Positions 30,521-41,885 of a stretch of 64,000 bases of DNA are shown here, in pieces. The notes below the pieces were generated by a model. It was not told the DNA's origin, ran no database searches, and saw only the letters and a program-made list of their open reading frames with translations. Origin of the DNA: Aphis gossypii (taxonomy: Eukaryota > Arthropoda > Insecta > Hemiptera > Aphididae). Every line of letters starts with the position of its first letter. Within the stretch, counting starts at the first letter, position 1. Location of the stretch: the NCBI RefSeq assembly GCF_020184175.1, contig NC_065530.1, forward strand, positions 76,113,260-76,177,259. The letters run 5' to 3'. The position numbers and the translations under genes are program-made.

Positions 30521-31493
30521 CTAGAAAGTATGACTATTTACGTGCGACACAGCTTTTATTCACTATCTGAGCACTTTCAACTCAATCATTTTTTCAATTA
30601 TTTATAATTCGCGATCGTTAGAAAAATATTAAAAACAAAACGTTTTGAATATACTAAATAATCCGATGAAAAAAAAACCACGTTTACCATAAATTATAGA
30701 CAGGTAACAAATTTAAGATTTTATGCTTTAAACAGAAAACATACATTTTCTATCGGGACTATGCCAGTCTAAGACCTTCCTCCAAATCACGTCTACGAAC
30801 ATAATAAATAATAATATACTTGTTGTCGCTTTATTTGGATCGGTATCTATAACGACCGCCACCTTGTTTATTACATTAATCGTCTGTTGACCCACTTGAC
30901 CCGATGAACTGCATAATATTGAGTATTACCGAATGCAAAACAGAGCCTAGCAGATTAATATAATACGAACGTGTCGGGTGTTGGATTATCGCTCGGCTGA
31001 TTTTCCAAAACTATCTACGATGTGTGATATATTATATAGCTAAATCCGACACGCGCATACGACAATAATGTACACACAATATAATATTATTATGTAAAAT
31101 TATGTGGTATTATTGTAATAGGTATAATCGTAACTTGGCTACCAAGTGCACGTAAAATCGACGAAACGAACGAATGCGCTTTTATTATTATGTATTACAC
31201 TGTCTGTATTAACGGACGTTGCCCGGGGATAAATTAAATGAAAATCTACCTGCGGCAGATAGAAATAAGTGACTTTTTTCCTTACTTGTATCCAATTACA
31301 AGCACAAATAATCGAATATGCGGTTATGATTTCAACATTATTAATATAATGGGTAAGCCACCCTAAAATAATTGGTTCAATCGATTATCTAGACCTTCTT
31401 CAAATCATCAGAATCTGCCAAATATATTTTCGTTCGATAAGCCCTAGCCATACGCTGTGTCGTATTTTATATTATATTATAAAATAGCTGTTA
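30521..31493. other. Non-coding DNA upstream of the hAT fragment
   Basis: This may contain further, unrecognisable remains of the same transposon on the minus strand, but I cannot identify more transposase sequence. GC is slightly higher around 30840-31060 and 31190-31260 without an accompanying open frame. Confidence 0.45.
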
Positions 31494-31620
31494 CCTGTGG
31501 CTTCCATTCTAATACTCTTATGATCCTACTGGGATCCCAAATAATATTTGTACAAAATTTGGTCCCTATCGGTCAAAAACTGTGGATTTGGATGAGCGTA
31601 ATTATATATAATCTGACTAT
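31494..31620 (+). repeat. Dispersed-repeat tail, CAAATTTGGTC/ATCGGT type
   Basis: The stretch ACAAAATTTGGTCCCTATCG followed by GTCAAAAACTGTGG resembles the conserved tail found in many arthropod interspersed repeats (..CAAATTT..ATCGGT..AGT..). A second AAAATCGGTTGAA lies at about 31688. The class cannot be decided by eye, and no coding part is visible. Confidence 0.35.
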
Positions 31621-33040
31621 CTATTACAACTTATAAATTTATCATTTTAAATTTCTTTCAGTTAAAATATTATCAATCGTTTTTTGTCAAAATCGGTTGA
31701 ATATAATTATATTTTTATAGTACGAGAACGTAAATTTTAACTAAAATACTTTTTAGTCTTAATTCTCAATTATATTATAATCGTTCACAATTATATATTT
31801 ATATAAAATTGTATCTATTAAACTAAATGGCAAAATATAATACAATACAGAAAATTTAAAATTATATCCAATCAAAAAACAAAATATATATATATATATA
31901 TATGTTATTATCTGTAACCAATGTCAATCCTATATTTTATAAGTAAAAAAAAAACCATTCGATTTTGGTTAGACAAAATAAAATACATGTTTGAACACAC
32001 TGTAAAGTCATCTATATGATAGGGGTAGAAATACAAAACTACAAATCCACATTGGGTCTATTGTAATCTATTGATATAAATTTTAATGAAAATGACATAG
32101 GCGTTTTTGAGTGTATAGTGAAAAAAGAGAGGAGCGTTAGTTTTTTTATGTATTTAGATAGTTTAATGACCACTGTGGTGCTAAATTCTGAATTTATAAT
32201 ATTTACTCGGCATCAGCTGCAACGTAGATTATTATAAATTATAATACCTATCGTCATAAAACCAATTAATTATCGTTACGCGGCCTAACGCCATATAATA
32301 GACGTATAATATTATTATGTTAACTTTTAAATATTGATGTACACGTAATGCATTTTTGACACAACAATGACTTTGAACATATTATAATACCTACGGTAGG
32401 TATGCGATCAGTATAAAATATAATACTGTCTGAAGTAGTCTACACAGTGGCATAAATATAATTCATCATTTTTTAGTTTGCTTAAATAATATACTTTAAT
32501 GTCACCATAAAATATATTTAGCTTTAAATAGTTTTGGAAAACTAAATAACCATCAAAGTGCTTAATCGTAATAGTATTAATAATATTATATTGTATTGTT
32601 TATTCTAAAACGGTTATTATATTGTTTAGAAAAATATAAAAATTTAACATCCGCTAAACATAAATTATATATGGGATAGGTACTTAATGTTAATTTTAGA
32701 AAAATAAATAAATATTTTATTGTAATGTCGGTATTTCAATGATTGACTTGAAAATAAAAAACTCGTGAATCAAATTATAATTCTTTAAAAATGCATTATA
32801 GAAACGATAATCTATTTTATATCTCAAGGTGTTTATATAGATAAAAAAAATATGTAATAATAATAAACAGAGCGGAAAAAAATTGTACGATCGACGTATG
32901 TCATCGACGAGTGTCATGGTTTTTCAATTATGTCATAAAATTTGATAATATCTCAGAATTCAGGATTTAGGGTTCAGGCTTCTTCGTAGTAAGATAATAG
33001 AAATCAATATAATGTTATCGACGTAAAATATAATAAAACA
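31621..33040. other. AT-rich non-coding DNA
   Basis: Contains a TA microsatellite at 31884-31903 and low-complexity sequence. ACACAGTGGCATAAATATAA at about 32443 superficially resembles a hAT end but has no partner. No gene is seen. Confidence 0.55.
31884..31903. repeat. (AT)n microsatellite
   Basis: An uninterrupted AT dinucleotide run of about 20 bases. Confidence 0.85.
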
Positions 33041-33290
33041 TAAAAATCCACGTAAAAGGCGCTCGCTAGACGGGGTAATTCGCTTGTGCGGTTACATCTC
33101 GGCAAAGGTATTACCTATATCACCGCGGCGGCTGCGTTTTCTATAGAGGATTTGCAAGTATAGAGATTGAAGCATATTATTATTATTATTATCTATCTCA
33201 CAAGTACGCGTGAAATGAAAACCACGAAAAAAACGTCAACCCATGATGTTGGTACACGGCGGCGGGGCAGAAGGTAACACGTGTCACTCG
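33041..33290 (+). promoter_or_regulatory. CpG-rich patch, possible upstream promoter or exon
   Basis: This short island contains GCGCTCGC, CCGCGGCGGCTGCG, CGGCGGCGGGGC and a CACGTG E-box (33278-33283) inside very AT-rich DNA. It lies about 1.8 kb upstream of the CpG-rich first-exon zone on the + strand. Two donor-like AAG|GT sites occur (GT at 33108 and at 33274), so a non-coding 5' exon is possible. No acceptor or coding frame is evident. Promoter or enhancer function is inferred from composition and position only. Confidence 0.3.
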
Positions 33291-33372
33291 GCGTTTTTAT
33301 ACGCATGTTTTGTTTCTTTATGTTCTTTTGCTTTGTCTTTTCATGTATCATACGCATAATATTATATTACAA

Positions 33373-33401
33373 CGTACAGGATAATTCATCAAGCATGCTT
33401 A
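33373..33401 (+). repeat. Repeat terminus, TGATTCACC family
   Basis: ACAGGATAATTCATCAAGCATG parallels the ends of the 46908-47639 element (ACAG-ATGATTCACCAAGCA). No opposite terminus was found downstream before 35000, so it is a partial or decayed copy. Confidence 0.4.
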
Positions 33402-35020
33402 CCAGAACTATACATTCATCATTAAATTTATTAAAATTTTCAAAAAATGTATTTGCTTTTATATCATTTTAAGAACGTTTTGGGGGAGTACACACTTTTA
33501 AAAAAAAAAATAGAAATCAACTATTTATTTATTGTAATTTATTTATTTGAATAAAACATCATATATCTAAATCAAAAGTTTACGAACAATTTGTTAGATA
33601 TTAAAACGGAAATACTAATGATAATTATTTTATTTTTTAAAAATGGTTTTTTATTTAACTATTAATTACTCATTATATTCGGACAATTTTTCTTTAACCC
33701 CTATGATCTTTATTTTATATCTTTCAAACATATTATCATAGATTTTTTACTATCCTATTCTACAAAGCAATATAATTGTTCAAAACATCAACATTTTCAA
33801 AATAAATACTACATGTATTTAATGATTTACAATAAATAAAGGTGATTTTTATTTTTTAAAAAAAAGTATGTATATAGGTACATGGACGGCGGTCCGCTTG
33901 ACCTGTCAGCCGGCTTTTGTGATTTTTTTTTTTTTGTGAACCACTCATACGCGATTGTCTGAAGTACGTACTATAAAAATATATCTATACCGTAAATAAT
34001 ATCAGACGTTATACTGTTTTTCGTTTGAATGATTCTTATTTTATTTTTTGATTCTTAACCAACTCTATAGTCAACATATATCAGTTAGTTGAAAGATATT
34101 ATTATGTATGAATAATGGCAGGAAATAATTTAATGTCTAGACGACGAGAGGAATGCATGCGAAACAAAGCTATCGTCTAAATGTTTAACAGAAAAAAAAA
34201 TGATACAAATTTTCTAAAATTTCAATAATTTGTAGGACTTAAAGTTTGAAAAAATATTTCAATTTTAAAAACAAAATAAAATACCATAGCATATCACATA
34301 CATAAAAAAATCACAAAAACCGAAGACCGTAGTATCAAGTCCATGGCTGATCGACAGTATCTATGTCGAAACGTTTTAATTAATAAAAAAAAAAACTGTA
34401 TGATATTGGGGATAATTTTTTTAACAGTAAACACTCGTTATCTGGAAGTATTTTAACGTTTTTTAAAAAAATTTTAATACTTGATTTAAAAAAATAATAT
34501 CAATATAATAAGATAATATTTCGGTAAAAAAAAAAAAAAACTACTTTTATATGATTGTATAATAACAGTTTTTATTTTTCATTATTGATAATTTCATAAT
34601 CCTGTGCAGAATATTTTTCTAAAAATGTTGATACTTAAAATAAATATAATCGGAGCTATATCGTAAATCGGGCACATGTTTTTATGCTCTAAAAATCCAA
34701 CATAGTATATATTTTATAATATGCTATTAACTAGACAAGTGTATTTAGACTTTTATTATAAATTTCTTGTCATTTTTATGACGATAAAACATATCGTCAG
34801 TGGTTTTAAAGGTTTTAAACGGAATACTGCAGATTATTAAACGGGAAATATAACGATTCTAAATAAACTTTGCCTCCTTAACGCGTGTTATAAAGTTATT
34901 TTCCTCGAGTAAACCCCTTAAAACGTTGTGAAAAATAAAAAATTATCTCGAAAACTGTCAAAAAAATAGACGACGATAATATGAGAAACGTCTTCTCTTT
35001 TCTGCAATAATTCGAAAACA
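33402..35020. other. AT-rich DNA upstream of the first exon
   Basis: I see nothing coding. Homopolymer A and T tracts are frequent. The interval ends where CpG density rises sharply at about 35020. Confidence 0.55.
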
Positions 35021-35074
35021 CATCGTAAGACGATCGCAATGCGACGTACAAGACACGTAGGTGATGTGTAGTTA

Positions 35075-35080
35075 TCAGTC
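35075..35080 (+). promoter_or_regulatory. Initiator-like TCAGTC
   Basis: TCAGTC matches the arthropod initiator (TCAKTY) with +1 at the A, 35077. It lies 168 bases upstream of the first in-frame ATG (35245). There is no TATA box upstream and I could not confirm a downstream promoter element, so this is a motif-level suggestion. Confidence 0.25.
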
Positions 35081-35214
35081 ATTCTCAGACGAATAATCTG
35101 CTCGGGAGAATATTTTCAAAAAAAAAAAAAAAAAACTAAAAAACGTAAAAACTCATCGAGAAGACGATATTGTTTACTGGTAAAAAAAGAATCGACTCGT
35201 ATAATAACACACCG

Positions 35215-35238
35215 TTGTTGTTGTTGTTGTTGTTGTTG
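35215..35238 (+). repeat. (TTG)8 trinucleotide repeat
   Basis: Eight uninterrupted TTG units immediately 5' of the first ATG (35245). They would read as eight leucines if translation began further upstream, but more likely lie in the 5' untranslated region. Confidence 0.85.
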
Positions 35239-35244
35239 CGTGCG

Positions 35245-35792
35245 ATGCAGTTGTGTCGGTTTCCGCAAGCAATAGGACAATCATCGCGAACTCAAATATC
35301 GTTCAGGTTCAATCGCGCGAAGACGGTGGTCGGCGTGTCCTCCGCTGCAGCTCATCGCGTCAGTACCGTGGCCGGTCATGACGAAGTGCTGGTGACCGGT
35401 CACCGCGGCACAGGCGACAACACGGAGACGTCGACGGAAACGGCGGCCGCGGCCGAGCCGCCGGCGGACGGCGGCGGCGGTGGTGCCGCGGCCGCCGCCA
35501 TGGCCACCGTCGTGTGCGCGTACAAGCTGGACGTGGAACAGATCCGCCGCGAGATACTGTCCGGCGGCCGCGGTCGCCGGGCCCGCAGCGAACAGGGGCC
35601 GCACCCGCGGGACGTCCAACAGCAACAGCACCTGTGGGCGGGCGGCGGCCGGGCGTGGACCGGCCGCAGCCCCTGGGCCGTCAAGCGCACGTCCGCGCCG
35701 GCGATGACCACGCAGGCCAGCGGTTCCATGCGCGTCGCCCTGGTGCTCAGGACTCGCCGGTCGTGGCCGGTCGCTCCGCTGAAAACCCGAAG
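35245..35792 (+). CDS. 5' coding exon of an unidentified gene (partial)
   Basis: The frame is open from the ATG at 35245 to a strong 5' splice site at 35792/35793 (AAG|GTCAGT). It gives 182 codons plus two bases, so the intron splits a codon after position 2. Third positions are overwhelmingly G or C in this frame, especially after about 35330, and less so in the overlapping frames, which supports real coding. A second in-frame ATG at 35500 sits in a near-perfect Kozak context (GCCGCCGCCATGG). Translation from there would give 97 residues beginning MATVVCAYKLDVEQIRREIL. The first 85 residues from 35245 would be a low-complexity extension ending in Gly and Ala runs. The remainder is Arg/Gly-rich with a QQQQ stretch and no signal peptide, membrane segment or recognisable domain. 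If unspliced, the frame runs to a TGA at 35860-35862. A long first intron and GC-rich first exon are common in developmental or neural regulators, but I cannot name this gene. Opposite-strand frames here are shadows. Confidence 0.65.
35500..35502 (+). other. Preferred alternative start codon (Kozak)
   Basis: The ATG is preceded by GCCGCCGCC and followed by G, an almost ideal initiation context, unlike the earlier in-frame ATG at 35245 (GTGCGATGC). One out-of-frame ATG at 35378 opens only a five-codon ORF. Leaky scanning could reach this start. Confidence 0.45.
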
Positions 35793-35798
35793 GTCAGT
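35793..35798 (+). other. 5' splice site GTCAGT
   Basis: CGAAG|GTCAGTAAC fits the consensus MAG|GTRAGT well and coincides with the drop in GC third-position bias, marking the end of the exon. Confidence 0.55.
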
Positions 35799-36032
35799 AA
35801 CTGAACAGTATAATATAGTCGTGTACGCGCCACACTGTCGTCGGTGGTGTGACGATAGGTAACTGTGAACATAACTATATTGTTATCGCTCGGTTAGGAG
35901 CAATATATCGCTCTATAACTCGCGAGCTGCTATACTGTAAACGGGAAAAATATAATATATCGTCAACGGCATACGACCGGGTTTGTGGTCGTTGTGGTAT
36001 ATGGTGCCGGGTATATTTTTGGACGTGGTTAA

Positions 36033-36111
36033 AACTACTCTCTCCGAACATTTCCGACAAAATTCTAACAACAAACTCTGAGAAACTTTTGTCGAAATCA
36101 GTAGAGTAGTT
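36033..36111. repeat. Imperfect inverted repeat / hairpin
   Basis: AACTACTCT at 36033-36041 is mirrored by AGAGTAGTT at 36103-36111. Further pairing with small gaps is possible between ATTTCCGACAAAATT and the complement of AACTTTTGTCGAAAT. The arms are about 30 bases each. It lies about 240 bp into the putative intron and explains why frames on both strands stay open. It could be a palindromic MITE remnant or a structured intronic RNA. Confidence 0.5.
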
Positions 36112-36501
36112 GCTTAGTCTGTATATACAAGGTACACACATGACGGTATATAGCCTTTTGTTGCGTGTGCACTTTTATGACAAAAGATAAATTAAATATT
36201 TTTTCTATTATTATTAAAAAAAAAAAAAGTAATAATATTTATCATTTAATATAAAATAAATATTGATCGACTATACAAGCTGCGCATACAATATAACGAG
36301 GGAACTAATTTATAAACTGAGAATATGCACAGCACATCTAAGCTCTATCCTCAAATTTCGCCAAGTGCACTATAAACCCACGATTCATTTATTCTATTTT
36401 TTTTTTTTTAAATTCCCTCTTCAGAACTTCTTCCACTTCAGGACTTGAGATGATCATTTGACACTTCACTTCCCCCAACTAAGGCTCTTTACGCAGATGC
36501 A

Positions 36502-36777
36502 TCACTTCTGCGTTCTCACATACTGTTTTTTTTTTTTTTTACTCACGATCAAACATTCATTCTTTCTCTTTTTTGATTCTATCCCCTCCCCACCTTCGTT
36601 TTTTTTTAGCACAGTGTAAGCTATTTGTGATTTTGAACATTTTACATTATCGATAGTTGCACTTTCGTACAACCGTTCTCTTGAAACGTCTGTATTAATT
36701 AGGTTATCCCTTTCTATTTGACTTATCCAAAATTTCCGTTCACTTCCCGTTATCATCAATATTTGTATTTCCTTCAT
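36502..36777 (-). other. Unassigned minus-strand open frame
   Basis: Ninety-one codons start at an ATG at 36777, with a TGA shortly upstream in frame. Composition is charged and balanced (for example ITGSERKFWISQIERDNL), more protein-like than most frames here, then degenerates into a Lys-rich tail from homopolymer tracts. No domain is recognised and no splice context is evident. It may be the remains of a gene or transposon protein, or chance. Confidence 0.15.
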
Positions 36778-38239
36778 TATTTCAATCTCATTCTTTTTTC
36801 ATCGTATCAACATATTTTTAATCATAAAATTCATCATTTTGCTGCTACTGTTATGCCAAGAAAATTGTTCGTCTAAAAATATGTGGAAACTAGTTTTTAA
36901 CTACATTAATTTTACGTAGTTCATTCCACAATATTAAAATTTAGACGCATGATATTCAGCAGTAGTTTTAGACATGTAAATTAAATGCATTAAGTACTCA
37001 ACGTTACAGTGATTGGTTTGGTCTCACTAAAAATTGAAATAGGTATACAAAGCATATTTCATATCATGGTGAATCCCTGAATCTTTGAATAACATAAAAA
37101 TGTTACTATTTTTATTTCGTTTTATTGATTGTTTTATTGTTATGTGTTTTATTTTACTATTATAATATAGTATTCAATAAAATAATGATATTATGCAACC
37201 GCAGTGTGAGATTGTTTTTCAAAATAACATTTTTTAGAACTTTCGTAATTCCGTCACTCTCACAAACATTCAAGATAGGTATATTATTTATAACTATCCA
37301 TCCGAGCTGTAAACCAATATTTTCACTACGACAGCAACAAATCTAATATTATATTATATAATATATACGTATTTCCATGCATACTTTGTACTACATTACA
37401 GCTAAATATTGATGCCATTGCGTCCAATTGGTATTTTTTATAAGGGATGAGATGGGATGATGGGCAAGCTGAAAAAAGATGTTACCGTTAAATTAACTAC
37501 TATTGTGAAACAAAAATTGAAAAACTTTTTTACAGAATGTAACATTGTTACTATATTATTTATACTCACACATTATCTACGTACATCGTAATTGGTTTTT
37601 GATAGTTTCTTCGTTTATTTATTCATAGTCTAAAAACAGAAAAAAACATTCAAATAGTCAGAGATAAAATATTATGTCATAGGATTGGACTTAATAAAAC
37701 ATAATATATTCAACAAAAAAAAAAAAAAATCATGTTTAAATCTAAAAATAGTCAATAAAATGTAGTTATAATATAATTGTGCCAATGGTTATTTTTGTTT
37801 TAAGAATAGTGTATAATTAGTTAAAAATATTGAAAATGTGCAATTTTAAATTATATTAATATATATTATATTGTATTATAAATTTTATAACTATTATTCG
37901 TATAGTTAGATGCATTTTACTATTTTTTTTTTTCAAATCAAGTCTAAGTTTCGTTTTTGTGAAGACATAAATATATTTATACCATAGATACTTTCTAAAT
38001 TTGATTACTGCATCCAGTTCTGATCAATTTAATTAGTGCAGCCAGCATAGTTAATTGAATACGTCATTATATAATTTTTATTTTTATAAAATTTATAAAT
38101 TAGGTATATAATGTGAATGTTCTTAACTGTTGACAAAAATTGGAACACGCTTGAGTTAATGTTGTCGTTTATCATCAAACTTAAAATAATCTTCTTTTTT
38201 AAAGTATTATTTCATTGGGTTTCCGAATAAAAAATATTA

Positions 38240-38288
38240 CTATTTGGGGTTTTGTGATCTCTAAACGTTTAAGAAACAGCGGTCTAAA
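38240..38288 (+). mobile_element. hAT-type right terminus (partial)
   Basis: TTTGGGGTTTTGTGATCTCT, then AAACGTTTAAGAAACAGCG, resembles the right end of hAT elements (..GGGGTTC.GTGA....GGTTAAGAACCACTG). It is followed by GTCTAAAT, which fits the hAT target preference nTCTARAn. The left end was not found, so boundaries are unknown and the match is diverged. Confidence 0.3.
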
Positions 38289-41200
38289 TTATAGGCCAAC
38301 CCGACAACAAAACACCATGCGCTCAGTAACGGTTACGCATGCGGATGAGTGGTGTCATGTGGCAGATTGGTAAAGAACAGTGTTTCCGTTTTCCGACAGT
38401 GACTTAACCGTTTTCCGCCAAAGGTTATACTTCAACTTCCGCCAAAAAAATATTGATCGATAACCGCTGAACCTAAATCAAATTCGTGATGATTACGATA
38501 CACGTTCTTTGTCTTGTGTCATAAATATTGATCATAAATACATAAACTATTATCTACATAATATGTTATTTTACTAATATTACTAACATAACTGTTGTAT
38601 TTCCCAATATATACGTTGTCATACATAAAAATAGATTTATATTTGGTACATTATAACGTATGGATAAAAAAGATATTATAATTGTGTGAAAATTAATTTA
38701 AACGGAGTTTAAAAGTCATTGTTTAAAAGTTTTGTGATTAAATAGATATCACTGGTTTTGCGTCCAAATTATAAACTAAATTAAATGAAAAAAAATATAT
38801 ATGAATATATATATATATATAAATTACAAAAATTAAAATATACTTTATTATCTACATTCACCCATGATAAAAGCAGTAGTATTTGTCCAATAATTTACAA
38901 CTTTAATTACCCGAATCTGATATTATAATAATAAGACCGATACTATATTATATCGTTACACCATTGCATTATTATATTTTATATTATTACTACTGCATTT
39001 TGGTGATAAAATTATTTAAAGTGAATATTTATTTTATAAAAAAAAAATTGAAGTAAAATAGTTACAACACATTTCATTTATGTTTAAGTCTGTCACATTC
39101 GTAATATAAAAACTATAATATAATATGATACCCTAGCTTAAATCTTATATTATTTTCTTTTGTATAAAGGAAATATAACTTACTTATAGATATATGTCTA
39201 TATGACTTCAGCATATTACATTTTATATATAATTAAATCAACACCAGTTCATTAAAATAGTAAATTATGATATAAATAGGCTTATATTTTAATAAATCTT
39301 AATTCATTAAAGGAAAATAATAAAGAATAAATATTTGTAAACACGGTCAACGTCAAAGTTAACTTAATAGGTATATGTATTTATAATTTGATTTAATATT
39401 TTAAGAAATGATTTTAACTTTATATTTCCGAAATGATTAGAAAAAAAAACAAAATATAAATATTAGTGACATAATTGAACAGAAATTGTTAGTTTTTATT
39501 ATTCTGAGCTATATAATTTTGCTTTTTAAATATCATACGCGTAAGTGTCATTATTCATTAGTTTATTGTGATAACTGATAAAATTAAGTAGGTATAAAAC
39601 GAACATTTTTGTATGCACTTCTATTACTCAATCACTAATTTTTATATGAAGTATATCACTATATTTTATAGTAATAACAATTTTAAAATATTTTTAGTTT
39701 TCTGTCTTACTTGTATTGTTATAATTTTTTTTTAAATAAAAATACATTAAACTTTGTATTATTTACATTATTTTATACTACAATGAAACTAATTATTATA
39801 CTATAAATAAGAACACAAGGTTTTATTTCACGTGATACAATTATAGCCATTAATAAAGTCGGTTAAGTGTTTGAAAGAATAATTTTATACCTTATCGTTA
39901 AAAACGCAATATCTACCAACTATTACAGGTCATACTTTTGAACTATTCTACAAATTATCAATTATAGCAGATGCGTGTGATAAAACTTTTAATTTCAATT
40001 TTAATATTATATTGTTTGGGTTTAAGTAAAGAATTAAAAAAAAAAACAACTTGTTGATAAATACGAGTTTCGAATATTAGATAATTATATTATTATTTCA
40101 CAGTGTAATAACTTTATAAGTATATAGTTTTCTCAAAGTAAAGATTTAGAAACTTAGTCTTTGAGCGATACTGAGTTGAAGTTACGAACGAGATCTTTAT
40201 CTCATTTTCGATTGAATAATTTACATATAGAACGTCTTAGTAGAGATTTTAATGTCGAACATTTAAGAAGGCATAGGAATGCTATAGAAATATATAATAT
40301 TATATAATATCTTCATTTGCGTACATCTTAATTACTATAAATGACGTAATATTCTGAATTTTCAGAAATAATCAACGTTATTATTTTATTTCAATATGAT
40401 GCACTTGTAAAATAAAATCATTAAAATTATTGAAGTAGCTTTTGAAGTATGAGTGCAATGCTAGTATTTATAAAATACTTTTGGTGAACCCGTTTATTTA
40501 TGTGATTTCAAATAAATGTATCGTAAATAATTATAATATACACATATATTGACTATATTATTATCATTAATTTAACAATGTCATACTTATAATGTATTAT
40601 ATTTTTTAATTTATTAGGTAATAATAATATTTTTTTGTATTCACACGCCCGTATATAGTATAAGCGTATATATATATAATTAAAATGATCTAACTAATCG
40701 GATTAAGCTATGTAATTAATAACACATAAGTCTTTAAGAAGCTTAAACTTAATATAATAGTATAGGTATAACTTGAATTAAACAACATACATTTTTAAAT
40801 TTGAATTACGGTCGTCATAACCATAATAATAAAAATAATTGTAACTCTTATAAAAATATTAAAGTCGGTTCATATTTTTTAAAATAAAAATAAACAAATA
40901 TTATTTATACATTTATGTTGTTTTATTATCGTATTTTACTATTTTTGTACTCAAATATTAGATAGTTTTTTTACAATAGATACATTACGTAGAATACTTT
41001 TTAAAAAAATTTCAAAATCGCTCGGTGATTCATTTAAAGCTTAATGTTTGTGATGTACTATGAGAAAAGTCACATTTTGTAAAGTTTAACAGGATCAAAT
41101 AATGTTGGAGAAACTTCAAACTGAATAGAATATGACAAACCGTCATATTAAAATGTAACTAAAAAATATAATTTGCTAACACAAAATAAACAATTTACAC

Positions 41201-41668
41201 TTTATATACTTATTCAAACTAAGTTTAAGCAACATTATATTATAGTATGTGAAATTTAATTTTGTTTAAACTATGTCTAACTTATTTTTTAATTTTTTTT
41301 ATGCAAATTATAAAAATATAACTGATATTTTTAGAATTTAGCATAATAATATTATATAATAACTTAGGAATAATCTAAACATGTGTAGATATGATGAAAT
41401 ACAAAGTAAATTGCTTATAATAATAGCAGTTTCCAAAACATAGAATACTGTTATGCGCAAACACAATTAAAATATGGAATTTGTGATGCCTATCTTAAAT
41501 TAAACAATATTTTAGTGTCTAATTAGTTTTTTTCTTAAAAAAAGTAATAACTATTTATTTTTATTTTCATCACTGTAAGAAAGATAATCATGAGTTTAAT
41601 ATATATTTTAAATATTTATAATGCATTGTCACTTAAAGCGTAAAAAGTACTTTTAAAATTGCCTTCAG

Positions 41669-41885
41669 GTCCATATTATGTTGTGGTTGTGCGAAGTCGG
41701 ACCGATAAGATTTCGGTTATACTGTGGCGACAGAACGGATGTCCGTGACACCGTGCACCACGGTAGACGCCGTGACCGGTTGCAAGAGACCTGCTTGCTA
41801 TATCCGTCCCAGCCATTGCACTCTATTGCAAGTGCACTTGCACTCGTCCGAATGCACGATATCGCACGGGTCGCTCACACCATAG
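41669..41885 (+). other. GC-rich island, possible exon of unknown type
   Basis: About 215 bp with roughly balanced composition stands out from AT-rich flanks. It begins right after an acceptor-like GCCTTCAG|G (41661-41668). The + frame from 41678 is open to 41950 (90 codons) but ends in a T-rich tail. If joined in phase to the 35245 exon it would hit TAA after 13 codons. No good donor closes the island. It might be a terminal or non-coding RNA exon, or a regulatory element. No family is recognised on either strand. Confidence 0.25.

Larger units (their letters stand above)
35020..36110 (+). promoter_or_regulatory. CpG island spanning promoter and first coding exon
   Basis: From about 35020 the sequence becomes rich in CpG (GACGATCGCAATGCGACG), peaks in the GC-dense exon at 35400-35790, and stays above background to about 36110. 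It is the most prominent compositional feature of the window. It probably marks an active + strand promoter plus 5' exon. No TATA box is visible near the candidate start. Confidence 0.6.
35799..41668 (+). other. Probable start of a long intron
   Basis: After the donor at 35793 the sequence returns to AT-rich DNA. It includes an imperfect inverted repeat at 36033-36111 and a small ACGCAGA/TCTGCGT hairpin at about 36494-36516. A 91-codon minus frame at 36502-36777 has reasonable composition but no known domain. A hAT-type right end lies at 38240-38288, and a CpG-richer stretch at 38300-38470. No clear exon of the 35245 gene is found. Intron status is inferred from the donor site. Confidence 0.4.

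Noticed and set aside
32443..32465. CAGTGGCATAAATAT, similar to the hAT MITE end
   Set aside because: Several mismatches, no inverted partner and no duplicated flank.
35281..35729. Two long minus-strand frames opposite the 35 kb exon
   Set aside because: They are shadows of GC-rich coding sequence. Third-position bias favours the + frame, and the peptides are Pro/Arg/Ala artefacts.
35480..35804. Overlapping + strand frames in the other two phases
   Set aside because: They show weaker G/C third-position bias than the frame through 35500, and the second runs through the splice donor.
41818..41860. TTGCACTCGTCC, similar to miR-92
   Set aside because: The rest of the mature sequence diverges and no complementary arm lies within hairpin distance.
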